Positions 23,847 through 32,635 of a DNA stretch of 64,000 nucleotides are shown here, piece by piece. This DNA is from Nocardiopsis xinjiangensis YIM 90004. Lineage in GTDB: Bacteria > Actinomycetota > Actinomycetes > Streptosporangiales > Streptosporangiaceae. Position 1 is the first letter of the stretch. Each line of letters begins with the position of its first letter. The translations under genes and the position numbers were made by a program. Under the pieces are notes generated by a model, which ran no database searches, was not told the origin of the DNA, and saw only the letters and a list, made by a program, of their open reading frames with translations. Location of the stretch: NCBI RefSeq assembly GCF_000341145.1, contig NZ_ANBE01000003.1, positions 296,998 through 360,997 on the forward strand, in the 5' to 3' direction.

Positions 23847-25058
23847 ATGAGCACGAGGACCCGTATCGCAGTGGCTGTGGCGGCGGCGTCGGCCGTCGTG
23901 GTGGCGGCCGCATTCTTCGTCCTGGGTGAGGGCCCCGACGGCGGCCGAGGCATCGTCGACAACACCTCGGGGGCGGGCGGGAACGGCCCCGGGGTCCGGA
24001 TGGAGACGATCGTCGGCGACCTGGGGCAAGCCTGGGGGACGGCGTTCCTCCCCGACTCCGGCGATCTCCTGGTAACCCAGGTCACCGGTTCCTTGTCGCT
24101 GGTGGACACCGAGAACGGTGGGACCACGGAGGTCGACGGGACCCCCGAGGTCACCGCCGAGGGGCAGGGCGGCCTGCTCGACGTCGCGGTCGACCCGGAG
24201 TACCCCGAGCAACCGTGGATCTACCTGACCTACTCCGCCGAGGACGGCGAGGGCACCACCAGCACCCACGTGGGCCGTGGGCAGTTCGACGCCGACGAGG
24301 GCACGCTGCAGGACTTCGAGGAGCTCTTCACCGGGGAACCGGGCACGAGCACCGAGCACTTCGGTTCGGTCTTGGCCTTCGACGCCGACGACAAGCTCGT
24401 CGCGACCTTCGGCGACCGGGGCAGCAAGGAGTTCGACGACCACCCGTCACAGGACACCTCGAACACGCTCGGCACCACGGTGCGCCTGGAACGCGACGGC
24501 TCGGTGCCCGGGGACAACCCGTTCGTGGACGACGACGGGGTCGCCGACGAGATCTTCACCCACGGCCACCGCAACGCGCAGGGCATCGCCGTGCAGCCCG
24601 GCACCGACCGGATTTGGCTGAGCGAGCACGGTGAGCAGGAGGGCGACTCGCTGCGCACGATCGAGGGCGGCCAGAACCACGGCTGGCCGGTCGCGCACAC
24701 CGGCTGCGAGTACGGGACCGACGTCCCCGTGGGCGACGACCCGTTCGAGCGCGAGGACGTGGAGGCCCCGGTGCACCACTGGGAGTGCGGCTCGGACGGG
24801 TTCCCGCCGGCCGGTATGGCCTTCTACGAGGGCGAGGAGTTCCCGGCCTGGGACGGCGATCTGCTGGTGGCGGGCCTGGGGCAGCAGTACCTGGCCCGGT
24901 TCTCCGTCGACGGCACCGGGGTCGAGGAGGCCGAGGAGCTTCTGACCGACGAAGGGCTGAGAGTGCGCGACGTGGCTGTGGGACCGCACGACGGCGCGGT
25001 GTACGTGGCCTTCGACGACGAGGGCGCCCCGCTCGTGAAGCTGACCGCCGACGAGTGA
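23847..25058 (+). CDS. PQQ-dependent sugar dehydrogenase family protein, exported
   Basis: A 403-residue beta-propeller of the soluble aldose/glucose dehydrogenase (YliI/GDH-B) type. The N-terminus is a signal peptide or anchor (TRIAVAVAAASAVVVAAAFFVL). Propeller landmarks are WGTAFLPDSGDLLVTQ, GLLDVAVDPEYPEQPWIYLTY, FTHGHRNAQGIA (with the catalytic/PQQ-binding His) and WLSEHGEQEGDSL. A C-x57-C pair (GCEYGTD to WECGSDG) may be a disulfide. PQQ use is inferred from the family; actinomycetes often lack PQQ synthesis. It stands alone before a terminator shared with the siderophore operon. Confidence 0.88.
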   Translation: MSTRTRIAVAVAAASAVVVAAAFFVLGEGPDGGRGIVDNTSGAGGNGPGVRMETIVGDLGQAWGTAFLPDSGDLLVTQVTGSLSLVDTENGGTTEVDGTPEVTAEGQGGLLDVAVDPEYPEQPWIYLTYSAEDGEGTTSTHVGRGQFDADEGTLQDFEELFTGEPGTSTEHFGSVLAFDADDKLVATFGDRGSKEFDDHPSQDTSNTLGTTVRLERDGSVPGDNPFVDDDGVADEIFTHGHRNAQGIAVQPGTDRIWLSEHGEQEGDSLRTIEGGQNHGWPVAHTGCEYGTDVPVGDDPFEREDVEAPVHHWECGSDGFPPAGMAFYEGEEFPAWDGDLLVAGLGQQYLARFSVDGTGVEEAEELLTDEGLRVRDVAVGPHDGAVYVAFDDEGAPLVKLTADE

Positions 25059-25070
25059 CCGCGGAGCGCT

Positions 25071-25093
25071 CCCGGGACCGGCGCGGTCCCGGG
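25071..25093. terminator. Bidirectional terminator
   Basis: CCCGGGACC and GGTCCCGGG form a perfect 9-bp stem with a 5-nt loop between the convergent sugar dehydrogenase and siderophore ATPase genes. Confidence 0.7.
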
Positions 25094-25123
25094 TGGACCC
25101 GGCCGGGCGGGACGGGGCCCGGT

Positions 25124-25927
25124 TCAGCCGGCGACCGGCTCCTCGTGCGGGATCACCAGCGGGGTACCGGTGCGCGGGTCGGGCACGACGTCGCAGGCCA
25201 GACCGAAGACCTCACGGACGAGGTCACTGGTGACGACCTCGTGCGGGGTGCCGTCGGCCACCACCCGGCCCCCGTCCATCATGACCAGGCGTGTGGCGAA
25301 GCGGGCGGCCTGGGCGAGGTCGTGCAGCACGGCGACGACGGTGCGCCCACGCCGGTGCAGCCGCGCGAAGAGCTGCAAGAGGTCGTACTGGTGGGCGATG
25401 TCGAGGTAGGTGGTGGGCTCGTCCAGCAGCAGGACACCGGTGTCCTGGGCGAGCACCATCGCCACCCACGCGCGCTGGCGCTGCCCGCCGGAGAGGGAGG
25501 CCAGCGGCACCTCGGCCAGGTCGGCGGTGGCGGTGAGCTCGAGCGCCTCGGCGATGGCCCGCTCGTCCTCGGGGCTCCACTGGCGCAGCAGCGTGTGGTG
25601 GGCGAACCGGCCCCGTTCGACCAGGGAACGCACAGTGACCCCCTCGGGCACCACGGGGCTCTGCGGCAACAGGGCGAGCTCGCGGGCGACCGCCTTGGTG
25701 CGGCGGGTGCGCATGTCGCGGCCGTGCAGCAGCACCTGCCCGGACATGGGACGGTTCACCCGCCCCAAAGCCTTGAGCAGGGTCGACTTGCCGCACCCGT
25801 TGGGGCCGACGATGACGGTGAACTCGCCTGGGTCGATCTCGAGGTCGACCTCGTGCACGACCGGGTCGGCACCGTAGCCCAGCGTCAGCGACCGGGCGGC
25901 CAGTACGGCGTTGGAGGGGGCGCTCAA
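25124..25927 (-). CDS. Iron-siderophore ABC transporter ATP-binding protein
   Basis: The FepC/FhuC-type ATPase has Walker A GPNGCGKST, signature LSGGQRQRAW, Walker B VLLLDEPTTYLD and the switch HDLAQAARFA. I place the start at TTG 25925-25927, whose TTGA overlaps the stop of the preceding permease and which has AAAGGG just upstream. An ATG six codons earlier (25945) is the alternative. The product is 267 residues with TTG. It ends the four-gene operon SBP-permease-permease-ATPase that lies behind an iron box. Confidence 0.93.
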   Translation of the reverse strand: MSAPSNAVLAARSLTLGYGADPVVHEVDLEIDPGEFTVIVGPNGCGKSTLLKALGRVNRPMSGQVLLHGRDMRTRRTKAVARELALLPQSPVVPEGVTVRSLVERGRFAHHTLLRQWSPEDERAIAEALELTATADLAEVPLASLSGGQRQRAWVAMVLAQDTGVLLLDEPTTYLDIAHQYDLLQLFARLHRRGRTVVAVLHDLAQAARFATRLVMMDGGRVVADGTPHEVVTSDLVREVFGLACDVVPDPRTGTPLVIPHEEPVAG

Positions 25928-27030
25928 AGGGTTCCCTTTCGCCATTCGCGGATGAGCAGGTGGCCCAGGTAGAGACCGCCCAGGGCCATGGTGACGATGC
26001 CTACGGGCAGCCCTTCGCCGAGAGGAACCTGTTGGACGACCAGGTCCGCGCACACGACCAGGAGGGCACCGACGGCAGCGGACAGGACCAGGCTGGGGCC
26101 GCCGGCACCGGCCATGCGCCGGGCGATCTGCGGGGCGGTCAGAGCGACGAACGAGATCGGTCCGGCCACACTCACGGCAGCGGCCGAGAGCAGGACCGAC
26201 ATGAGGATCGCGACCGTACGGGTGGCCTTGGCGGGCACTCCGAGGGTCTGGGAGATCTCGTCGCCCATCTCGCCGAGACGGACCGGCCCGGCCAGGTACA
26301 GCAGGACCGGCAGGGAGAGCAGCAGCGCGCCCCAGATGATGCCCGCGTGTTCCCAGTCTCGGGCGGTGAGGCTTCCGTTGAGGTAGGTGGCCAGGGACGT
26401 CGCCTCGTCGCGGGCGATGACGGCGACGACGAAGTGGGTGAAGGCCTGGGCCATGGCGGCCACACCGATACCGGCCACGATGAGTCGGCCCGGGTGGCGC
26501 AGCCCCGTCCCGGTGGAGAGGGCGACCAGCCCGATGGCCAGGCCCGCACCGAGGAGCGCGCCGACGGGGACGGGCACGGTCCCCGGCACGAGGAGGGCTG
26601 CCACGGCCGCGCCGGCGCCCGCACCGGCGCCGAGGCCGATGACGTCGGGGCTGCCCAAGGGGTTGCGGGTCACGGCCTGGAAGAGGGCACCGGCGATACC
26701 GAGCGCGGCGCCCACCCCGGCCCCCACCAGGAGGCGGGGGCCGCGCAGCCGGGAGAGCACAAAACGGTCGGTGGCCTCTCCCCCGCCGCTCAGGACACTC
26801 GGGAGCTGCGCGATGGAGATACCGAGGTTGCCGACGGTGAGGGTGGCGGCGGAGGCCATGAGCACGGCGGCCGCGATCAGGAGCCAGACGATCAGGGAAC
26901 GGCGCCGGACCGGAAGCGCCAGGGCACGGCCCAGGCGCAGGACGAGCACCCCCGGCGGCGGCCCGTACTCGGGTTCCGGCGCGGGCGGTGCCTGCTGTGC
27001 GCGGGAGGCAAAAGTGGTCTGGTGGCTCAC
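25924..27030 (-). CDS. Iron-siderophore ABC transporter permease (FecCD family, second)
   Basis: A permease of about 368 residues. A 50-residue proline-rich cytoplasmic N-terminus (QAPPAPEPEYGPPPG) precedes the FecCD core with about ten spans, including FQAVTRNPLGSPDVIG and SFVALTAPQIARRMAG, the coupling-helix region. The start is GTG 27028-27030, overlapping the stop of the first permease (GTGA) after a GAGGAG Shine-Dalgarno. It pairs with the upstream permease as a heterodimer, as FepD/FepG do. Confidence 0.93.
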   Translation of the reverse strand: MSHQTTFASRAQQAPPAPEPEYGPPPGVLVLRLGRALALPVRRRSLIVWLLIAAAVLMASAATLTVGNLGISIAQLPSVLSGGGEATDRFVLSRLRGPRLLVGAGVGAALGIAGALFQAVTRNPLGSPDVIGLGAGAGAGAAVAALLVPGTVPVPVGALLGAGLAIGLVALSTGTGLRHPGRLIVAGIGVAAMAQAFTHFVVAVIARDEATSLATYLNGSLTARDWEHAGIIWGALLLSLPVLLYLAGPVRLGEMGDEISQTLGVPAKATRTVAILMSVLLSAAAVSVAGPISFVALTAPQIARRMAGAGGPSLVLSAAVGALLVVCADLVVQQVPLGEGLPVGIVTMALGGLYLGHLLIREWRKGTL

Positions 27031-28064
27031 GCGGCACTCCTCATCCGGCGAATGGCGTAGAGCAGCACGGGCGCCCCGACGAACGCGGTGACCACACCGA
27101 CCATGAGTTCGGTCGGACGGAGCAGTGTGCGGCCCACGACGTCGGAGACCAGCAACAGCGTGGGTCCGACCAGGAGCGCGAAGGGCACCTGGAGCCGGAA
27201 GTCCACGCCGACCATGGCGCGCACGACGTGGGGCACCGCGAGCCCGACGAAGGCGATGGGGCCGACGGCGGCGGTCGCGCCGGCCGCGAGCAGGGTCGCG
27301 GCGACCAGTCCGCCGCCTTGGACCCATCCCGTGGACACCCCGAGGGAGACGGCGGCGTCCCGGCCCAGCGCCATGGCGTTGAGCCCGCCCATGACGCACA
27401 GGGCGAGCACGAGCCCGGCGCCGACGACGGGCAGCGCGGCCCAGAGGACGTCGAAGCTGCGTCCGGCCAGGGAACCCACGACCCAGTAGCGGTAGCTGTC
27501 GAAGGAGTCGGGCAGGCTGAGCGCGAGGGCCTGCACATAGGCGGTCAGGACCGCGGAGATGACCGCGCCGGCCAGGATCAGGCGCACCATGCCGCCGTCG
27601 CCGCCGCGGGTACCCACGATGTAGGCGGCCGCGCCGGCCAGCACCGCGCCGGGCAGGGCCGCCCATACGGTGCCGGTGACGGAGGTGGGGCCGGCCACGG
27701 CGGTCACCGTGACGACGGCCGCGGCGGCGCCGGCGTTCACGCCGAGCAGGCCCGGGTCGGCGAGGGGGTTGCGGGTGATGCCCTGCATGAGGGTGCCCGC
27801 CAGGGCCAGGGCGGCGCCGGCCATGAGGCCCAGGACGGTGCGGGGGTAGCGCGATTCGACGACCGTGGTGGTGAATTCCTCGCCCGCGCCGGTGAACGCG
27901 TCGATGACGTCTGCGGGTGCGGTGATGCGGCTGCCCATGGCCAGGCTGAGCACGGCCGCGCCGGCCAGGGCGGTTGCGGCCAGGCCGAACATGAGAGCGA
28001 CACGGACCCCGCCGGGGCGTGCGCGCCGGTCGGGGCCCGTGGCAGCGGTCGTCTGTGTCGCCAT
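27027..28064 (-). CDS. Iron-siderophore ABC transporter permease (FecCD family, first)
   Basis: A 345-residue permease with the FecCD core (VLGLMAGAALALAGTLMQG, TRNPLADPGLLGVNAGAA, AFVGLAVPHVVRAMVG). It is the second gene of the operon, starting 13 nt after the binding-protein stop. The spans and coupling-helix region are intact. The substrate is a ferric siderophore, judged from the binding protein and the iron box; the exact ligand is unknown and no siderophore biosynthesis genes lie in this window. Confidence 0.93.
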   Translation of the reverse strand: MATQTTAATGPDRRARPGGVRVALMFGLAATALAGAAVLSLAMGSRITAPADVIDAFTGAGEEFTTTVVESRYPRTVLGLMAGAALALAGTLMQGITRNPLADPGLLGVNAGAAAAVVTVTAVAGPTSVTGTVWAALPGAVLAGAAAYIVGTRGGDGGMVRLILAGAVISAVLTAYVQALALSLPDSFDSYRYWVVGSLAGRSFDVLWAALPVVGAGLVLALCVMGGLNAMALGRDAAVSLGVSTGWVQGGGLVAATLLAAGATAAVGPIAFVGLAVPHVVRAMVGVDFRLQVPFALLVGPTLLLVSDVVGRTLLRPTELMVGVVTAFVGAPVLLYAIRRMRSAA

Positions 28065-28077
28065 CGTGGGTTCTCGG

Positions 28078-29106
28078 TCAGCCTTCGGCGTTCTCGAGGG
28101 CCTCGTCGATCATGGGCACGTAGCGTTCGGTGACCCAGGGGACGGTGAGCGGGTTGATGAGCGAGGAGGCGGTGACGAAGGCGTTGTCCTCGCTGGAGAC
28201 CACCGCGTCGTTCTCCACGGCGGGGATGGCACCGTAGAGCTCCTGGCCCTGGATCTCCTCGCGGTCGGCCTCGTCGCTGTAGAAGGTGAAGACGAGGTCG
28301 CTGTCAGAGAGCTGGTCGGCGTTCTCCAGGCCGATGAGCGCGGAGTCGGTCCCTTCAGTCTCGGGGAATTCCTCGACGACCGGGTCGACGGTCAGCCCCA
28401 TGCCGCGGACCATCGCCACCCGCTGTTCGTCGGGGAGGAAGACGCCGAGCGTGCCGGGGCCGTCGGTGTAGATGTAGGAGAACGTGACGTCCTCGAACTG
28501 GGGGTTGTCCTCGGCGGTCTCGGCGAGTGTGCTCTCGATGTCCTCGATGAGGCCGGCGGCCTCGTCGGGCTGTCCGAGCGCCTGGCCGATGAGCTCGATC
28601 TGCTGGTCCCAGTCGGTGCTCCACGGCAGGTCGGGGTAGGCGACCGTGGGCGCGATGTCCTCCAGGATGTCGTAGTCCTCCTGGGTGATGCCGGACCACG
28701 GGGCGAGGATGACGTCGGGTTCGAGTTCGATGATGGCTTCGAAGTCGATGTCCTCGCCGCCCCGGAACTGCTCGGGCAGTTCCTCCTCCTCTTCGGTGAC
28801 GGCCTCGTGGATCCAGGGCAGGTAGCCGGTCTCGTCACTGCCCCACTCGTACTCCTCGACACCCACGGGGACGTTGCCCAGCGCGATGGAGGTCTCGGCG
28901 GAGCCCTGGCCGAGGGTGACCACACGTTCGGGTGTGTCGGGGATCTCAGCGGTTCCGAGTGCGCTCTCGATGGTGACGGGGAACCCTTCACCCGAGGCCC
29001 TCTCCCCGCTGCCGCCGCCGCTCCCGTCGTCCCCGCAGGAGGTCAGAGCCACGGTCACGACCGTAGCGGCTACGCTGGCGCCGAGGCTTCTGAGAGCGAT
29101 GTGCAT
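28078..29106 (-). CDS. Iron-siderophore substrate-binding lipoprotein
   Basis: The extracellular ferric-siderophore receptor is 342 residues with a lipobox (ALTSC, Cys24) and a Gly/Ser linker. The Fhud/FecB-type fold is seen in TPERVVTLGQGSAETSIALG, PDVILAPWSGITQEDYDIL and the C-terminal LTVPWVTERYVPMIDEAL. It is highly acidic. It is the first gene of the importer operon, about 80 bp downstream of an IdeR/DmdR-type iron box, so it should be induced when iron is scarce. Confidence 0.93.
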   Translation of the reverse strand: MHIALRSLGASVAATVVTVALTSCGDDGSGGGSGERASGEGFPVTIESALGTAEIPDTPERVVTLGQGSAETSIALGNVPVGVEEYEWGSDETGYLPWIHEAVTEEEEELPEQFRGGEDIDFEAIIELEPDVILAPWSGITQEDYDILEDIAPTVAYPDLPWSTDWDQQIELIGQALGQPDEAAGLIEDIESTLAETAEDNPQFEDVTFSYIYTDGPGTLGVFLPDEQRVAMVRGMGLTVDPVVEEFPETEGTDSALIGLENADQLSDSDLVFTFYSDEADREEIQGQELYGAIPAVENDAVVSSEDNAFVTASSLINPLTVPWVTERYVPMIDEALENAEG

Positions 29107-29184
29107 GGATCGGCCTGTTCTTCCTGCGAGAAGGGGAGAGTGCGGCTTCCGCCGCGACGGAAGTTCCCTACGGCGGAAGCAAAC

Positions 29185-29203
29185 GAAGATTAGCCTAACC
29201 TAA
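29185..29203 (-). promoter_or_regulatory. Iron box (IdeR/DmdR1-type operator)
   Basis: On the minus strand the 19-mer TTAGGTTAGGCTAATCTTC matches the actinobacterial consensus TTAGGTTAGGCTAACCTAA at 16 of 19 positions. It lies 79 bp upstream of the siderophore-binding lipoprotein gene, where a bound repressor would block the promoter. Confidence 0.85.
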
Positions 29204-29223
29204 CCCCCCTGCCGGATTCAACG

Positions 29224-29273
<50 letters not shown>

Positions 29274-29302
29274 CCGCGACCCACCCCGCTCCACCCCCAC
29301 CG

Positions 29303-29327
29303 AACCGCCCCGCCCGGGCGGTTTTTT
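29303..29327 (+). terminator. Canonical rightward terminator with no gene before it
   Basis: AACCGCCC and GGGCGGTT form a stem followed by TTTTTT. The T-tract orients it rightward, but on its left lie only the poly-C tract and the promoter of the leftward siderophore operon. Confidence 0.7.
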
Positions 29328-29773
29328 GTGCGCCGAATCACCCCTTCTTCCTGCGCCCGAGTATGGCGAAAACTTTCTCCACACAGGCATGAACAGGAAA
29401 ATAAATAACTTTCCCGAAAGCAACATAAGAAGCATTGTCACCGCCAAGCCAGGGCGAATTGCACATCACAAAAACCGCAAGTCAATGCTTGAATGATCCT
29501 AAGGAACAAACGACCTTTTGCACCCGCGAAAAAACAACCCACTCACCACATAACAACCCCTCTCAAGTGCGAAAATGACGCCTGTTTCAGGATTCACGAA
29601 AGACCAGACAGGGCACAAAGTGCTTTTTGATGTCGGGTGAGTCTTGTAGCCTCAATTTCCTCGGCCACTTTTTCTGTTGCTGCCTCCGGGAGGCCGCGGA
29701 CGCCCGCGCACTCGCACCCCGGACATTTCTTGGCAGAGGCCGATTCTCAGATCCGGCTCTTCGAGAGTGGAGC
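29328..29773. other. AT-richer intergenic region upstream of the MFS gene
   Basis: From about 29340 to 29660 the sequence is much AT-richer than the genes around it. No open frame with coding character or family resemblance was found. It probably holds the promoter of the MFS gene that starts near 29774. Confidence 0.45.
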
Positions 29774-31003
29774 GTGTCCTTGAAACCCGACACCCCAGAG
29801 ACCCACGCCCGGAACACCGACACCCGGGCCGCCGCCAGGCGCGCCCAGGCCGCCCTGTCGGCCTACTTCTTCATCACCGGAGCGCTGCTGCCCGTCTGGG
29901 CCTCCCGTATCCCCGCCGTCACGGCACAGAGCGGGGTGGGGCCCGACTCCCTCGGCATCGCGCTGTTCAGCCTGGGGGTGGCGGCCACGATCACCGCCCG
30001 CTCCGGGGGCGCGGTGATCGACCGGATCGGCCCCCGGCGCGCCATCGTGCCCGTGGCCGCCGCGGCCTCGGCGGCACTGCTGCTGCCCGGCACCGCCACC
30101 GGGGCCGTCCACCTGACCATCGCCCTGGTCGTACTGGGAACCTGCCAGTCGTTCCTGAACGTCTGCGTCAACACACAGGCCGCTCACCTGCAGAGCTTCC
30201 AGAGGCGGTCGATGTTGTCGACCTTCCACGCCTTCGTGTCCATCGGCGGCTGCGCCGGAGCGCTCACGGGCGTGGCCTCGACCCGCCTGGGCCTGGACCC
30301 GCTCACCACGTTCCAAGCGGCCGGCCTGGCCCTGGTGGCCGTCGCCCTGGGCGCGGCACGCACCCTCCTGCGCACCATGCCGCAGGAGGCGGCCGCACGC
30401 CCCCGACCGAGTACCGAACGTCCCCGGTTCCGCCCGAACACCTCACCCATGGTGCTACTGCTGGGCTGCCTCGCACTCACCGGCGTGTTGGCCGAGAGCT
30501 CCGTCCAGGACTGGAGCGCCCTCTTCGCCCAGGAGTGGGTGGGAGCGAGCGAGACCATGGCGGCCACCGTGTTCGCGGCGTTCACGGTAGCCATGGCGTG
30601 CGGCCGCCTCATGGGCGACAGGCTGACCCTGCTGCTGGGCCGGACGCTCCTGGTACGCGCGGGTGCGGCCACGGCCTTCGCCGGGTTCGTTCTGGCCCTC
30701 TCGGTCCCGTTCGCCCCCGCCTCCCTGGCGGGGTTCTCCCTGGTGGGCCTGGGACTGTCGTGTCTGGTCCCGCAGATCCTCAACGCCGCGGCCGACATCG
30801 ACCCGCAACGCGTGGGCAGCAACATGGGCACCGTCGCATCGATGGGCTACATCGGACCTCTGGTGGGGTCCCCGATCATCGGGGCCGTGGCCGCCCACAC
30901 CGGTGTGGGCGTCGGCCTCATGCTCCCGGCCGGCCTGATGATCGTGGTCCTGCTCGGCGCCGGTCTGCTCAACACCAACGGCCGCCACCGGGTCCGTGTG
31001 TGA
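29774..31003 (+). CDS. MFS transporter (YbjJ-like)
   Basis: A 409-residue major facilitator with twelve predicted spans. The first helix has FFITGALLPVWASRIPAV, the A-loop is IDRIGPRRAIVPV, and span 4/5 contains LNVCVNTQAAHLQSF followed by MLSTFHAFVSIGG, as in the YbjJ/FucP-like group. I start at GTG 29774; the TTG two codons later (29780) has better spacing to GGAG and may be the real start. Substrate unknown; drug or sugar-phosphate export are both known in relatives. Confidence 0.87.
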   Translation: MSLKPDTPETHARNTDTRAAARRAQAALSAYFFITGALLPVWASRIPAVTAQSGVGPDSLGIALFSLGVAATITARSGGAVIDRIGPRRAIVPVAAAASAALLLPGTATGAVHLTIALVVLGTCQSFLNVCVNTQAAHLQSFQRRSMLSTFHAFVSIGGCAGALTGVASTRLGLDPLTTFQAAGLALVAVALGAARTLLRTMPQEAAARPRPSTERPRFRPNTSPMVLLLGCLALTGVLAESSVQDWSALFAQEWVGASETMAATVFAAFTVAMACGRLMGDRLTLLLGRTLLVRAGAATAFAGFVLALSVPFAPASLAGFSLVGLGLSCLVPQILNAAADIDPQRVGSNMGTVASMGYIGPLVGSPIIGAVAAHTGVGVGLMLPAGLMIVVLLGAGLLNTNGRHRVRV

Positions 31004-31024
31004 TGCCGGGCCTCGGGTGTGCGC

Positions 31025-32206
31025 TCACTGGCGGGCGGCCGAGAGCACCACGTCCACGAGCCGGTCGGCCGCGTCGGGACGCCCGTGCTCACGCGCGCGC
31101 TCGGCCATCCGAGTGCGCCGGACCGGGTCGGCCAGCAGTGGTTCGGCGGCCTGCCGCAACGTGTCCGGGCCCACCTCCGACACCAGCGCGGCCGCCGCAC
31201 CCGAACCCTGCAGGTGCTCGGCGTTGTGGCGCTGCTCGTCCCCGGCCGAGGTCGCCAGCGGGACGAGCACCGATGCCTTGCCCAGCGCGGTCAGTTCGGC
31301 GATCGTGCCCGCGCCGCTGCGCGAGACCACCACGTCGGCGAGAGCGAGGACGTCCGGCAGCTCGGGGCCCACGAAGTCGGTGAGGTGATACCGCTCCGCC
31401 AGCCCCTGCGGGAGCTCGCGCGCCGCCTCGCGCAGCGGCTCCAGGTGGGAGGCCCCGCACTGGTGGACGACGTTGGCGCGCGCCAGCAACCACGGCAGCA
31501 GTGCGCCCACGGTGTCGTTGATCTGCTTCGACCCCTGGGCGCCGCCGGTCACGTAGACGGTGGGCCGGCCCGGGTCGTGGCCGGTGAAGCCGAGGGCCTG
31601 CACGGCGCGGTCCGAACGGCCCTCGAAGATCTCCGGGCGCACCGGGTTGCCGGTCACCACCGCGTAGTCGCGTGCGCCGTCCGGGAGCAGCTCGACCGTG
31701 GACTCGGCGGAGACCGCCACACGCGCGGCCGTGCGGGCCAGGACCTTGTTGGCCAGGCCCAGCCGCACCGTCTGTTCGTGCACGACCAGTGGGCGGCGGG
31801 CGAACTTGGCTGCCAGGCCGACCGGAACGGCCACGTATCCGCCGGTCGCCAGGACGACGTCCGGGGCGAAGTCGGAGATGAGCGAGCAGGCCTGCGCCGC
31901 GCCCCTGGGCACGTTGGTCATGTCCCTGACGTTGGCCGGCGAGATCATCTTCAGCGGGTTACCGGCCCGCCGGAGCTTGCCGGTGGCCACCGCCTCGAAC
32001 GGGATCCCGTTCGAGGCCGCCACCCGCGACTCCAGGCTGTCCTCGGCACCCACCCACTTCACGTCCAGGGAGAAGCCTCCCTGGGCGAGGCGTGCGCGCA
32101 GGGCGTTCACGGTCGTCAGGGCCGGGTAGGTGTGCCCTCCGGTCCCGCCCCCGGTCACGATCAGGCGGATGTCCTGGGTGGCGAGAAGGCCGTTGTCGCT
32201 GTTCAC
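31025..32206 (-). CDS. MurG-like UDP-GlcNAc transferase
   Basis: A 393-residue GT-B enzyme of the MurG family, which adds GlcNAc to lipid I in wall synthesis. The N-terminal G loop is TGGGTGGHTYPA. The acceptor half has GGYVAVPVGLAAKF and PLVVHEQTVRLGLANK. The donor half has VTGGAQGSKQIND and SRSGAGTIAELTALGK. No division or cell-wall genes surround it, so it is not the murG of the dcw cluster but probably a paralog, whose acceptor may differ. The start is GTG 32204-32206. A GGCCT/AGGCC hairpin lies in its leader. Confidence 0.85.
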   Translation of the reverse strand: MNSDNGLLATQDIRLIVTGGGTGGHTYPALTTVNALRARLAQGGFSLDVKWVGAEDSLESRVAASNGIPFEAVATGKLRRAGNPLKMISPANVRDMTNVPRGAAQACSLISDFAPDVVLATGGYVAVPVGLAAKFARRPLVVHEQTVRLGLANKVLARTAARVAVSAESTVELLPDGARDYAVVTGNPVRPEIFEGRSDRAVQALGFTGHDPGRPTVYVTGGAQGSKQINDTVGALLPWLLARANVVHQCGASHLEPLREAARELPQGLAERYHLTDFVGPELPDVLALADVVVSRSGAGTIAELTALGKASVLVPLATSAGDEQRHNAEHLQGSGAAAALVSEVGPDTLRQAAEPLLADPVRRTRMAERAREHGRPDAADRLVDVVLSAARQ

Positions 32207-32635
32207 CGAGACCCCCCGTAGAACGTCCCGGCCTCAAGGCCGGGAAGGGATTCAAGATGTGGCTTACTCATGTCGCCTTCCTACAAGACTCGGGCGGGTA
32301 CGGACGGTACACGGGGCCCGGTGGGCGGCCCCGTCCGGGGAAGCGCGCAGGCCCCACGGCCGCAACGTTCGCCGGAAGAGCCGGAGCGATCCGGCGCGAG
32401 GTCTCGGTGGGGGAGTCCGAGCCCGCCCGTCGCGGTCCCAATGAACCGTAACCGCACCCCGCCGGTGCCCCGTCACCCCGGATCCGCACCGTGCGCCCCC
32501 CGGAGCGCCGGACCGCCTGCCGTACGGGAGGCCCCGGACCGATACGATCGTGCCCGCAACCTTCCCCTTCGTCGCGGGCCGCCCGGTGCCGGAGGCCCGG
32601 AGGGGCTTCGCCGACAACTCGGAAACGGTACACAG
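32207..32635. other. Divergent promoter region with two hairpins
   Basis: This stretch lies between the MurG-like gene (leftward) and the HSDR_N-like gene (rightward). CCCGGCCT/AGGCCGGG (32227-32244, 2-nt loop) sits in the MurG-like leader. ACGGGGCC/GGCCCCGT (32311-32334) lies further right. No gene is supported. Confidence 0.4.

Noticed and set aside
25124-27037. A 637-residue fusion of permease and ATPase
   Set aside because: The first 364 codons are an off-frame reading of the FecCD permease. Only the part from about 25927 is the ATPase.
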